Assembly: GCA_003159795.1 (NCBI GenBank)
Contig: PLPK01000012.1
Coordinates: forward strand, 1-34,890
DNA from: Acidimicrobiaceae bacterium
GTDB lineage: Bacteria; Actinomycetota; Acidimicrobiia; Acidimicrobiales; Bog-793
Direction of reading: 5' to 3'
Length of the DNA stretch: 34,890 nt
The notes beneath the pieces are model-generated. The model worked only from the letters and a program-made list of their open reading frames with translations, did no database searches and was not told the DNA's origin. The first letter of the stretch is position 1; every line of letters begins with the position of its first letter. The position numbers and the translations under genes are program-made. Shown in pieces: positions 27,069 to 34,890 of this stretch.

Positions 27069-27863
27069 TCAGAACCACCTTCCGAGCAGGTCGTCGACAA
27101 GGTGGGCGAGGTCGGCCGCCTCGTGGTCCGGGGCCGGGTCGATCGGGCCGTGGTCGGCCGGGGTCACACCCGACCACACGAGCCCGAACGCCGCGTCGAG
27201 GCGTCGCGCGAACGCCCCGTCGGTCGAGATCCGGTCCCCGATCATGAGATCGACGCGCCCCAGCCGGTGGCGCACCAGCTCGGCCGCCGGCTCCTCGGGC
27301 TTACCCGCCACGACCGGGTCGGCGCGACTCGCCACGGCGACCGCCGCGAGAATCGAGCCGCCCCCTGGCAGCTCGCCGGCCGGGGTCGGATACGTCGCGT
27401 CGCTGTTCGTGCCCACGAGGCGCGCCCCGCCACACACGGCGGCCATCGCCCGCGCGAGGCGCCGGTAGTCGAACGCCGGGTCGATCCCCACGACGACGAG
27501 GTCGAACCCGGCGCTCTCCCCCGGCCCGTCGCACGCCAGGGCCACCAGGCCCCGCGCTTCGAGCGACTCGACGATCCCCGGGCCCCCGACGACGAGAGCC
27601 CGCTCACCCGGCGTGCCGAGCATCGCGGCCGCCTGCGCCGACGAGAGGACGAGCTCGGCGGTCGTGACCACACCCATCCCGCGAAGCTTCGCTACGTTGT
27701 CAGCGACTCTCGGGTACGAGTTGTTCGTGAAGTAGGCGACGCGGTGCCCCGCGGCGACGAGGCGCGCGAGCGCGTCCGCCGCGCCGGAGATCGGGTCGTC
27801 GGCGCGCCACAGAACGCCATCGAGGTCGAGAAGGATCGAAAGCGGCACCGGCACGGTCATCAT
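27069..27863 (-). CDS. HAD-superfamily phosphatase, NagD-like (subclass IIA)
   Basis: 264 residues. HAD motif I is LLDLDGVLW (Asp13 nucleophile, Asp15 acid). Motif II is YFTNNS, the Lys of motif III is in AGKPEEP, and motif IV is MIGDRISTD. The cap between motifs II and III is the C2 alpha/beta type of NagD/PNPase-like enzymes. In Mycobacterium the gene at this position is a glycerol-3-phosphate phosphatase, so a small sugar or glycerol phosphate is a likely substrate (inference). The start is ATG 27863 (ATG-ATG) with a weak GAGAAG site. It is divergent from DUF1015 by 81 bases. Confidence 0.9.
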   Translation of the reverse strand: MMTVPVPLSILLDLDGVLWRADDPISGAADALARLVAAGHRVAYFTNNSYPRVADNVAKLRGMGVVTTAELVLSSAQAAAMLGTPGERALVVGGPGIVESLEARGLVALACDGPGESAGFDLVVVGIDPAFDYRRLARAMAAVCGGARLVGTNSDATYPTPAGELPGGGSILAAVAVASRADPVVAGKPEEPAAELVRHRLGRVDLMIGDRISTDGAFARRLDAAFGLVWSGVTPADHGPIDPAPDHEAADLAHLVDDLLGRWF

Positions 27864-27944
27864 CTTCTCATCGTTGCCGCGTCCACTCCGCCATCGGCCG
27901 TCGCTGATTCGCGGTCACAGAGGGGCGATGTGCTACGCAGGTGC

Positions 27945-29216
27945 ATGCCCCGGTTCGAGGCGTTTCGCGGTCTGCGCTACCGCCCCGACGCCGCACCGCT
28001 CGATGATCTGATCGCACCGCCCTACGATGTCGTCGACGCCGAGGAGCGCAGCCGGCTCGCGGCACGCAGCCCCTACAACTCGATCCACGTCGAGCTCCCC
28101 GCCGCCGACGCGGCCCGCGGCCTCGACCGCTACCAGGCCGCCGCGGCCCTTTTTGCCGCCTGGCGGGCCGAGGGGATGCTCGTGCGCGACCCGTCCCCGT
28201 CGTTCTACGTCTACCGGATGGGATACGTCGACTCGGCCGGGCAGCCACGGGCGACAAACGGGGTCATCGGCGCCCTCGGCCTCGAGCCCTTTGGCGGCGC
28301 CGTCGTGCCGCACGAGCAGACGATGTCGGCCCCCGGCCAGGACCGTCTCGACTTGCTGCGCGCCTGCCAGGTCAACTGCTCGCCGATCTGGGGCCTCTCG
28401 CTCGCCAAGGGTTTGACCATGGCCTGCGCCGCAGCGGCCGGCGCCGCCGTCGAGCACCTCTCGGCCACCGACGACGAGGCGACGACGCACGAGATGTGGC
28501 GGATCGAGGACGAGCGGGCGATCCGCGCGATCACGGACCTCGTCGCGCCAGCGCCGGTCATCATCGCCGACGGCCACCACCGACACGAGACGGCGAGCCG
28601 CTACCGCACGGAGTGCCGGGCCCGCAACGTAACCGCCCCTGGCGGTTGCGACTTCATCATGGCCTTCGTCGCCGAGCTCTCCCCGGACCAACTCGCCCTC
28701 CACGCCATCCACCGGCTCGTGTCCGGCCTGCCGGACAACCTCGACCCGCACGACGCCCTCGCCGGGCACTTTCGGCTCGTGCCCGGACCAGACGAGCCCG
28801 AGCTCCTCGCCGCGGCGATGGCCTCGCGGGGGGCACCGGCGCTCATCACCGCGACCGGCACCTGGCTGCTCCTCCCGTCGGCCAACGTGGCTTCGGGAGA
28901 GATCGAGCCCGACTCCCGGCGTGTCGACGATGCACTCGCCGGGCTCCCCCACCACCGAATCAGCTACCAGCACGGTGCCGACCGCGTCATCGACGCCGTG
29001 CGACGCGGACATGCCCAGGCCGCCGTGCTCCTGCGGCCCGTGACCGTCGATCAGCTCGCCAGAACTGTACGGGCGGGCACGCGGATGCCCCCGAAGTCCA
29101 CGTACTTCCGCCCGAAACCCCGGACCGGCTTCGTCTTCCGATCGCTCTCCAACTGCCGGGGTGAGGAGCGCGTGGTCGCCCCGAACGACGCCAGGTCCCC
29201 GAGGGGGGATCGCTGA
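27945..29216 (+). CDS. DUF1015 family protein
   Basis: 423 residues. The signature IAPPYDVVDAEER follows the N-terminal FEAFRGLRYRP. IIADGHHRHETASRYRTE, VPHEQT and MPPKSTYFRPKPRTGFVFR are conserved DUF1015 motifs. The family is soluble and common in bacteria and archaea. The HHRHE motif suggests metal or phosphate chemistry, but I know of no proven reaction. ATG 27945 was chosen because homology begins exactly there; the frame is open upstream across the HAD gene but that part is a shadow. There is no strong ribosome site, and TACGCA lies close upstream. Confidence 0.87.
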   Translation: MPRFEAFRGLRYRPDAAPLDDLIAPPYDVVDAEERSRLAARSPYNSIHVELPAADAARGLDRYQAAAALFAAWRAEGMLVRDPSPSFYVYRMGYVDSAGQPRATNGVIGALGLEPFGGAVVPHEQTMSAPGQDRLDLLRACQVNCSPIWGLSLAKGLTMACAAAAGAAVEHLSATDDEATTHEMWRIEDERAIRAITDLVAPAPVIIADGHHRHETASRYRTECRARNVTAPGGCDFIMAFVAELSPDQLALHAIHRLVSGLPDNLDPHDALAGHFRLVPGPDEPELLAAAMASRGAPALITATGTWLLLPSANVASGEIEPDSRRVDDALAGLPHHRISYQHGADRVIDAVRRGHAQAAVLLRPVTVDQLARTVRAGTRMPPKSTYFRPKPRTGFVFRSLSNCRGEERVVAPNDARSPRGDR

Positions 29217-29261
29217 CCGCGCCGCTCGCCCGCCGGGAGACTCCTGAGCCCGTGCCGTGTC

Positions 29262-29297
29262 CCGCACGACCAGCCGGGGCCGGGGCCCGTCGTGCGG
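29262..29297. terminator. Hairpin downstream of DUF1015 gene
   Basis: A perfect 9-bp stem CCGCACGAC/GTCGTGCGG with an 18-base GC-rich loop starts 46 bases after the stop. It has no T-run. It is likely a terminator, or structure ahead of the next gene. Confidence 0.45.
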
Positions 29298-29413
29298 AAC
29301 CCACTGCGAGCATCGACGACTCGACAACCTGCGGGAGCTAGTTTACTTGTGATTAGCTCCCTTTCCGATGGGAACACGCCAGGTTTGGTCGGTAGCACCC
29401 TGTGAGGATCGCG

Positions 29414-31168
29414 ATGGCTGGACGACCTAGGTCGAGTCCCGACGGTCCAAAGTTGCCGACCTCGCGCGAGGCGATCAGGCAGCTCTGCATCGAGAATCTG
29501 CTCGAACTCCCCGGCGAGCACATCTTCTTCAAGGATCGCGAGGGTCACTTCATCCTCGTGAGCCGGGGGTTCCTCGAAGATCAGGCGCCCGGGCTATCGG
29601 CTGCGGAGGTCATCGGCAAGACGGACTTCGATTTCTTCGGCGAGCAGCACGCCCAGGCCGCCTTTGAGGACGAACAGCGCATCATCCGGACCGGCCAGCC
29701 GATGATCGGGAAGATCGAGCGCGAGACGCACCGAGACCGCGAGGACTGCTGGGTGCTGACGACCAAGTTCCCCCTCCGCAGCCGCGAGGGGGAAACCATC
29801 GGCGTCTTCGGGATTTCCCGGGATGTGACCGCCCAGGTCGTGGCCGAGCAGGCCCTCACCTTCCAGTCGCTCCATGACTCCGTGACGGGACTCGTCAATC
29901 GGATCGCACTGCGGGACCGGCTCTCCCAGGCGCTGACGGCGCTCGACCGCCGACCCGGTCGGATCGCCCTGTTGTTCATCGACCTCGACAACTACAAGGT
30001 GATCAACGACTCCTTCGGCCACGACATAGGCGACAAGGTGCTTTGCGAGGTCGGCCGGCGGCTCACCGCGGTGTCGCGCCGAGCCGACACCGTCGCCCGT
30101 CTCGGCGGGGACGAGTTCGTCATGATCTGCACGGATCTCCACGATGACGACGACCCACGCCTGGTCGGCGACCGGGTCGTCCGGGCAGTCGCTCACCCCT
30201 TCGTCGAGGGGGGCTTCGACCTCACGGTGACCGCCTCGGCAGGGATTGTCGTCACCGACGACCCGAACGCGGACCCCGGTCAGCTCCTGCGGGATGCCGA
30301 CGCCGCCATGTACGGTGCCAAGGTCGCCGGCAAGAACCGCTTCGAAGTTTTCTCCCCGTCCCTCCGCTCCGAGGCTGCGGCGAGCCTCGTGCTCGAGTCC
30401 GAGCTCCGGCAGGCACTCGACGCTTCCCAGCTCTTCCTTCTCTACCAGCCGCTCTTTTCGATCGAGGACCGCACCCTGCGCGGCGTCGAGGCGCTCGTCC
30501 GCTGGCGCCACCCGACGAGGGGGGTCATCCTCCCGGACGCCTTCATCCACCTGGCCGAGGAGCGTGGTCTCATCGGCCGCATCGACAACTTCGTGCTGGA
30601 CGAGGCCTGCCGTCAGCTCGCCGAGTGGCTGACCCAGGACGGCTGGCCGGACGACTTCACGATCGCGGTCAACCTCTCCGGCCGCGAGCTCGTCGATCCG
30701 GGATTCACCGAAGTTGTCGCCAAGATCCTCGCCCGCCACGACCTGGAACCGTCACGGCTCTGTCTAGAGATCGCCGAGACCACCCTCAACGGCGATGCCG
30801 GGGGCGTCGAGCAGACGCTCGCGGCGCTGTCCGCGTACGGGGTCCGGCTGGCCATCGACGACTTCGGTACCGGGTACTCAACGCTCGCCCACCTCCGGCG
30901 GCTACGCGTCGACGTCTTGAAGATCGACCGGAGCTTCATCGAACGGATCGGCCGGAGCACCCGCGACAGCGAGATAATCAACGCGATCACGATGATGTCC
31001 CACGCCCTCGGCATGCTGGTCGTCGGCGAGGGGATCGAGACGACCGGCCAGTCCGACGAGCTCGCGTCGATCGATTGTGACCAGGTCCAGGGCTTCCTCT
31101 TCGCCCGTCCGCTACCGGCTGAGGCCATCACCGAGTTCCGGGACGGCGGCACGCCGCACCCCGCCTAG
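29414..31168 (+). CDS. PAS-GGDEF-EAL protein (diguanylate cyclase/phosphodiesterase)
   Basis: 584 residues from ATG 29414, preceded by GTGAGGATC; GTG 29402 is less likely. One PAS domain (about residues 20-140; HIFFKDREGHFILVSRGF, IGKTDFDFF, FGISRDVT) is followed by GGDEF (about 150-310) and EAL (about 330-575). GGDEF is intact at 231-235, and the inhibitory RxxD site is RRAD (222-225), exactly five residues before it. EAL has Glu359-Ala-Leu, [21 protein letters not shown] and QGFLFARP. Both activities therefore look possible, with c-di-GMP feedback on the cyclase. No membrane segment is seen. A large hairpin follows the gene. Confidence 0.92.
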   Translation: MAGRPRSSPDGPKLPTSREAIRQLCIENLLELPGEHIFFKDREGHFILVSRGFLEDQAPGLSAAEVIGKTDFDFFGEQHAQAAFEDEQRIIRTGQPMIGKIERETHRDREDCWVLTTKFPLRSREGETIGVFGISRDVTAQVVAEQALTFQSLHDSVTGLVNRIALRDRLSQALTALDRRPGRIALLFIDLDNYKVINDSFGHDIGDKVLCEVGRRLTAVSRRADTVARLGGDEFVMICTDLHDDDDPRLVGDRVVRAVAHPFVEGGFDLTVTASAGIVVTDDPNADPGQLLRDADAAMYGAKVAGKNRFEVFSPSLRSEAAASLVLESELRQALDASQLFLLYQPLFSIEDRTLRGVEALVRWRHPTRGVILPDAFIHLAEERGLIGRIDNFVLDEACRQLAEWLTQDGWPDDFTIAVNLSGRELVDPGFTEVVAKILARHDLEPSRLCLEIAETTLNGDAGGVEQTLAALSAYGVRLAIDDFGTGYSTLAHLRRLRVDVLKIDRSFIERIGRSTRDSEIINAITMMSHALGMLVVGEGIETTGQSDELASIDCDQVQGFLFARPLPAEAITEFRDGGTPHPA

Positions 31169-31186
31169 GGCGCCATCACCGCTTGG

Positions 31187-31234
31187 CTCCACCAGTCGAT
31201 CCGTGGGCTCCGCCGCACGGACCGACTGGTGGAG
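31187..31234. terminator. Long hairpin after the PAS-GGDEF-EAL gene
   Basis: Arms 31187-31205 and 31216-31234 pair over 19 bases with one mismatch; CTCCACCAGTCG begins the left arm and the loop is 10 bases. It lies 18 bases after the stop and lacks a T-run. The rest of the gap to 31460 holds no convincing gene. CGCCTAGGGCG occurs at 31162-31172, spanning the stop codon, and again at 31423-31433. Confidence 0.65.
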
Positions 31235-31460
31235 CATTCCGGGGCGGGTCCACCGAGAAGGGTCCACCTCTTCGCAGTGCCCGGAAAGGTACGTTGTCTT
31301 GGTCGCAGCGGTCACGGAGACCGAGTTGGCGACCGGGCCGCTGGAAGCATCATTTTTTGCCCCAGAGGCGTGCGACGCGGAACGCGGTTCCGCAGGGATC
31401 GGGTCACGCTGGTGATCGACGGCGCCTAGGGCGTCGCGATGGCCGAGGAAGGAACACGGC

Positions 31461-32345
31461 ATGGGTTGGTTCGGTTCTGTTGATCTCGGCGGGACCAATT
31501 GCAAGTCGGCCGTGGGGGACGACTCCAACACCTTGGTCACAAAGGACGTCCTGGCGACGGGGGACGATCCGGCTGCGTTGGTCGCCGGGCTCGCGAGCTG
31601 GTTCCGCCAGCAGGGCAGGCAGCTGGACGCCGTCGGCGTGGCGTCATTCGGGCCGCTCGACGTGGCCGGCGGACGGATGGCGACGACGCCGAAGCGCGGT
31701 TGGCACGGGTTCCCGCTGCGCGATGAACTCTCGAAAGCACTGGGTGTCCCGGTGGCGCTCGACACCGATGTCAGGGCCTCGGTCCTGGCGGAGTGGTCCT
31801 GGGGGGCGGCCCGCGGTCTCGAGGATGTCCTGTATGTCACGGTCGGGACGGGTATCGGCGTCAGCGCGATCGTGGCGGGCCAGCTGATCCGCGCCGGCAG
31901 ACACCCGGAGATGGGACACATGAGAATCCCCCAACAGCCAGACGATCGCTGGCAGGGATCCTGCACCTTCCACGGGAGCTGCTGGGAGGGTCTGGCGGCC
32001 GGGTCGGCGTTGGCGGCCCGCTACGGGGTCCCGGCGACGGAACTCGGGGACGATGACGCCTGGCAGCTCGAGGCGAGGTACCTCGCGCTCGGCGTCAGCA
32101 ACCTGGTCTGCCTCTACCGGCCGGAGCGGATCGTCATCGGTGGTGGCGTCCTGCGCCACCCCGGGCTCCTGGAGGCCGTGCGATCGGAGGCCTCCCGACT
32201 GCTCAACCCCTCGTACTTCCCGGAGGCCGCCGATCTGGGGGAGGTGCTCGCGCCGCCGGGACTCGGACAGGATTCCGGCTTGATGGGGGGCCTGCTGCTC
32301 GCGAGGGGACTGACCGCCGGACCCGGTCCGACCGGCGCGACTTAA
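31461..32345 (+). CDS. ROK-family fructokinase
   Basis: 294 residues. An N-terminal phosphate loop DLGGTNCKSAV (Asp8) and the central VGTGIGVSAIV bind ATP. ALDTDVRAS (Asp101, Asp103) holds the catalytic base region. The ROK zinc site of fructokinases is visible: His153 (EMGHM), Cys168, His171 and Cys174 in GSCTFHGSCWEGLAAG. It should phosphorylate fructose to fructose-6-phosphate, though ROK sugar specificity is hard to read from sequence alone. ATG 31461 follows GAGGAAGGA at good spacing. No transporter or sugar operon is adjacent, so it appears to be a single-gene unit. Confidence 0.87.
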   Translation: MGWFGSVDLGGTNCKSAVGDDSNTLVTKDVLATGDDPAALVAGLASWFRQQGRQLDAVGVASFGPLDVAGGRMATTPKRGWHGFPLRDELSKALGVPVALDTDVRASVLAEWSWGAARGLEDVLYVTVGTGIGVSAIVAGQLIRAGRHPEMGHMRIPQQPDDRWQGSCTFHGSCWEGLAAGSALAARYGVPATELGDDDAWQLEARYLALGVSNLVCLYRPERIVIGGGVLRHPGLLEAVRSEASRLLNPSYFPEAADLGEVLAPPGLGQDSGLMGGLLLARGLTAGPGPTGAT

Positions 32346-32354
32346 GGCGCGATC

Positions 32355-32369
32355 CCTCCCTCGGGGAGG
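32355..32369. terminator. Short hairpin after fructokinase gene
   Basis: CCTCCC/GGGAGG with a 3-base loop, 10 bases after the stop. There is no T-run. Confidence 0.3.
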
Positions 32370-32462
32370 CGTAGACCGCCCAAGCACCCGGGAGGCTGCA
32401 CGCCGGGAGAGGCGGAGCCCTTCTCGGACCTGTCCTCCCGGTCAGCGGTCGCGGCACGCAGA

Positions 32463-32532
32463 CGGCCGGTGGGATGCGGTCCGACCCCGACTGCGAAGCC
32501 GGCCGAACGTCTCCCGGTCCCCGGCGGGGACC
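32463..32532. terminator. Hairpins between convergent fructokinase and korB
   Basis: GGTCCCC/GGGGACC forms a perfect 7-bp stem with a 3-base loop at 32516-32532, 22 bases beyond the korB stop. A second dyad, CGGCCGG/CCGGCCG, spans 32463-32505. Together they would stop transcription from korAB. The remaining 32370-32462 shows nothing recognisable. Confidence 0.5.
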
Positions 32533-32553
32533 AGGAGCCCGACCGGTCACCCG

Positions 32554-33563
<1,010 letters not shown>

Positions 33564-33567
<4 letters not shown>

Positions 33568-34890
33568 GGGTGCACCTGCGGGGCCGGGACAGCGAGCAGG
33601 TCGGCGATCGCCCGTTCGATCTCACCGATGCGGAACGGACGCCCCTTCATCCCCGTGAGCGTCACGGCGTCGACGAGGAACTCCGCGCGCACGAGTCGCG
33701 CGAGCTGGCCGAGGTTGTTCTCCGGGATGAGGACCCGGCCATAGCGGCCGAGCACCTCGGCCAAGTTCGCCGGAAACGGGTTGAGGTGCGCGAGGTGCGC
33801 CTGGGCGACACGCATCCCCCGCGCCCGGATCCGCCCGACGGCGGCGGTCGCCGCTCCGTATGTCGAGCCCCAGCCGAGGACCAGCAGCTCGGCGCCACCG
33901 GGGTCGTCGACGGTGACCGGCGGGATGTCTGCCGCGATGCCGGCGACCTTGGCCTGCCGCAGCTGCACCATCCGCTCGTGGTTCTCCGGGTCGTAGGAGA
34001 TGTCGCCCGAGCCGTCGGCCTTCTCGATGCCGCCGAGCCGGTGCTCCATCCCCGCCGTGCCCGGCACCGCCCAGGGGCGGGCGAGGGTCGCGGGGTCGCG
34101 CACGTAGGGCCAGAACGACGAGCTCCCGTCGGGACCGACGTGGTTGGGAAGCTTGGCGAACTCGACGTCGATCGCCGGCAGCGCGCCCAGATCCGGCACG
34201 AGCCAGGGCTCGGAGCCGTTGGCGAGGTACCCGTCGGAGAGCAGGAACACCGGCGTGCGGTATTTGAGAGCGATCCGCACCACCTCGATCGCCGCGGCGA
34301 AACAGTCCCCGGGGGTCCGGGCGGCGACGATCGGCACCGGCGCCTCGCCGTGCCGCCCGTACATCGCGGCCAGCAGATCGGACTGCTCGGACTTCGTCGG
34401 CAGCCCCGTCGAGGGCCCGCCGCGCTGGACGTCGACGATGACGAGCGGCAGCTCGAGGGAGACGGCGAGCCCAATCGTCTCGGCCATGAGATCGATCCCC
34501 GGACCGCTCGTCGTCGTCACGCCGAGCGAGCCGCCGAACGAGGCGCCGAGTGCTGCGCCGGCCCCGGCGATCTCGTCCTCGGCCTGGAACGTGATCGTGC
34601 CGAAGTGCTTCTGCTTGGCGAGCTCGTGGAGGAGGTCCGAGGCGGGCGTGATCGGGTAGGCGCCGAGGAAGAGCCTGAGCCCCGCCAGCTGCGAAGCAGC
34701 GAGGAGCCCCCAGGCGAGTGCGGTGTTGCCGCTGATGTTCGTGTACTCACCCGGCCCGAGCACCGAGGCGGGGACCGTGTAGGACGAGTCGAACAGCTCC
34801 GCCGTCTCGCCGAAGTTGTAGCCCGCCCGGAACGCCAGCGAGTTCGCCGCGACGACGAGAGGCTTTCCCCCGTAGCGCGAGGAGATCCAC
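33564..34890 (-). CDS. korA: 2-oxoacid:ferredoxin oxidoreductase alpha subunit (KorA), 5' end outside window
   Basis: At least 441 residues; the frame runs off the right edge of the window, so the start is not visible. The internal GTG at 34763 is not the true start, because upstream in-frame residues (LAFRAGYNFGETAELFDSS) continue the end of the gamma domain. The rest is the alpha pyrimidine-binding domain: GNTALAWGLLAAS, AYPITPASDLLHELAK, QAEDEIAGAGAALGASFGG, TTTSGPGIDLMAETIG and QRGGPSTGLPTKSEQSDL. A transketolase C-like end follows (LLVLGWGSTYGAA, LIPENNLGQLARLVR). It is the gamma-alpha fused type found in actinobacterial KorAB and is translationally coupled to korB. Confidence 0.93.

Noticed and set aside
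31235..31429. Small open frames before the fructokinase gene, for example TTG 31301 to TGA 31415
   Set aside because: No ribosome site, no homology I can recognise, and ordinary composition; the TACGTT upstream is only 3 bases from the TTG.

Overview
The window is a high-GC chromosomal segment from an actinobacterium. Three things support this. The block HAD phosphatase - nadK - recN - pyrG - NUDIX - xerD - scpA - scpB - rluB - cmk - der keeps the order known from Mycobacterium and relatives. GTG starts are frequent. Several genes begin 6-7 bases after a TANNNT -10 box, which fits leaderless transcription. A cytidylate kinase/acyltransferase fusion, an AroH-type chorismate mutase and a KorAB ferredoxin oxidoreductase suggest a deep-branching lineage such as Acidimicrobiia. 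That placement is inference, not proof.

Layout. Bases 46-1366 are an IS3-family insertion sequence with two reading frames joined by a probable -1 frameshift. A tRNA-Pro(GGG) follows on the minus strand, then a secreted coiled-coil protein with a degenerate M23 domain. A 420-base divergent region full of palindromes separates it from a giant cytoplasmic c-di-GMP protein (seven PAS domains, degenerate GGDEF, intact EAL). Next come der and a DUF512 radical-SAM-like gene (minus), then ispH and a GT2 glycosyltransferase (plus). The minus-strand operon scpA-scpB-rluB-aroH-aroA-cmk/plsC-SDR combines chromosome segregation, rRNA modification, shikimate pathway, CMP kinase and phospholipid acylation. 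trpS is divergent from it. Further right on the minus strand lie a DksA/TraR-like zinc-finger gene with an M50 site-2 protease, then xerD, a NUDIX hydrolase, pyrG, recN, nadK, a histone-H1/phasin-like gene and a HAD phosphatase. The plus strand then carries a DUF1015 gene, a PAS-GGDEF-EAL protein with intact motifs, and a ROK fructokinase. The window ends inside the korA gene of a korA-korB pair (minus).

Most genes are housekeeping: nucleotide (pyrG, cmk), NAD(P) (nadK), isoprenoid (ispH), aromatic amino acid (aroA, aroH), tRNA charging (trpS), ribosome (der, rluB) and chromosome maintenance (scpAB, xerD, recN). The two c-di-GMP enzymes are the main signalling content. They differ in design: one looks like a sensor-rich phosphodiesterase, the other like a bifunctional cyclase/phosphodiesterase with an inhibitory site.

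No CRISPR array, prophage, defence island or biosynthetic cluster is visible. The most interesting structural signals are the six leaderless-type starts, two convergent gene pairs whose stop codons share one CTAG palindrome, the dyad-rich region at 2883-3302, and the replacement of the usual tlyA position by a lysine-rich DNA-binding-type gene.
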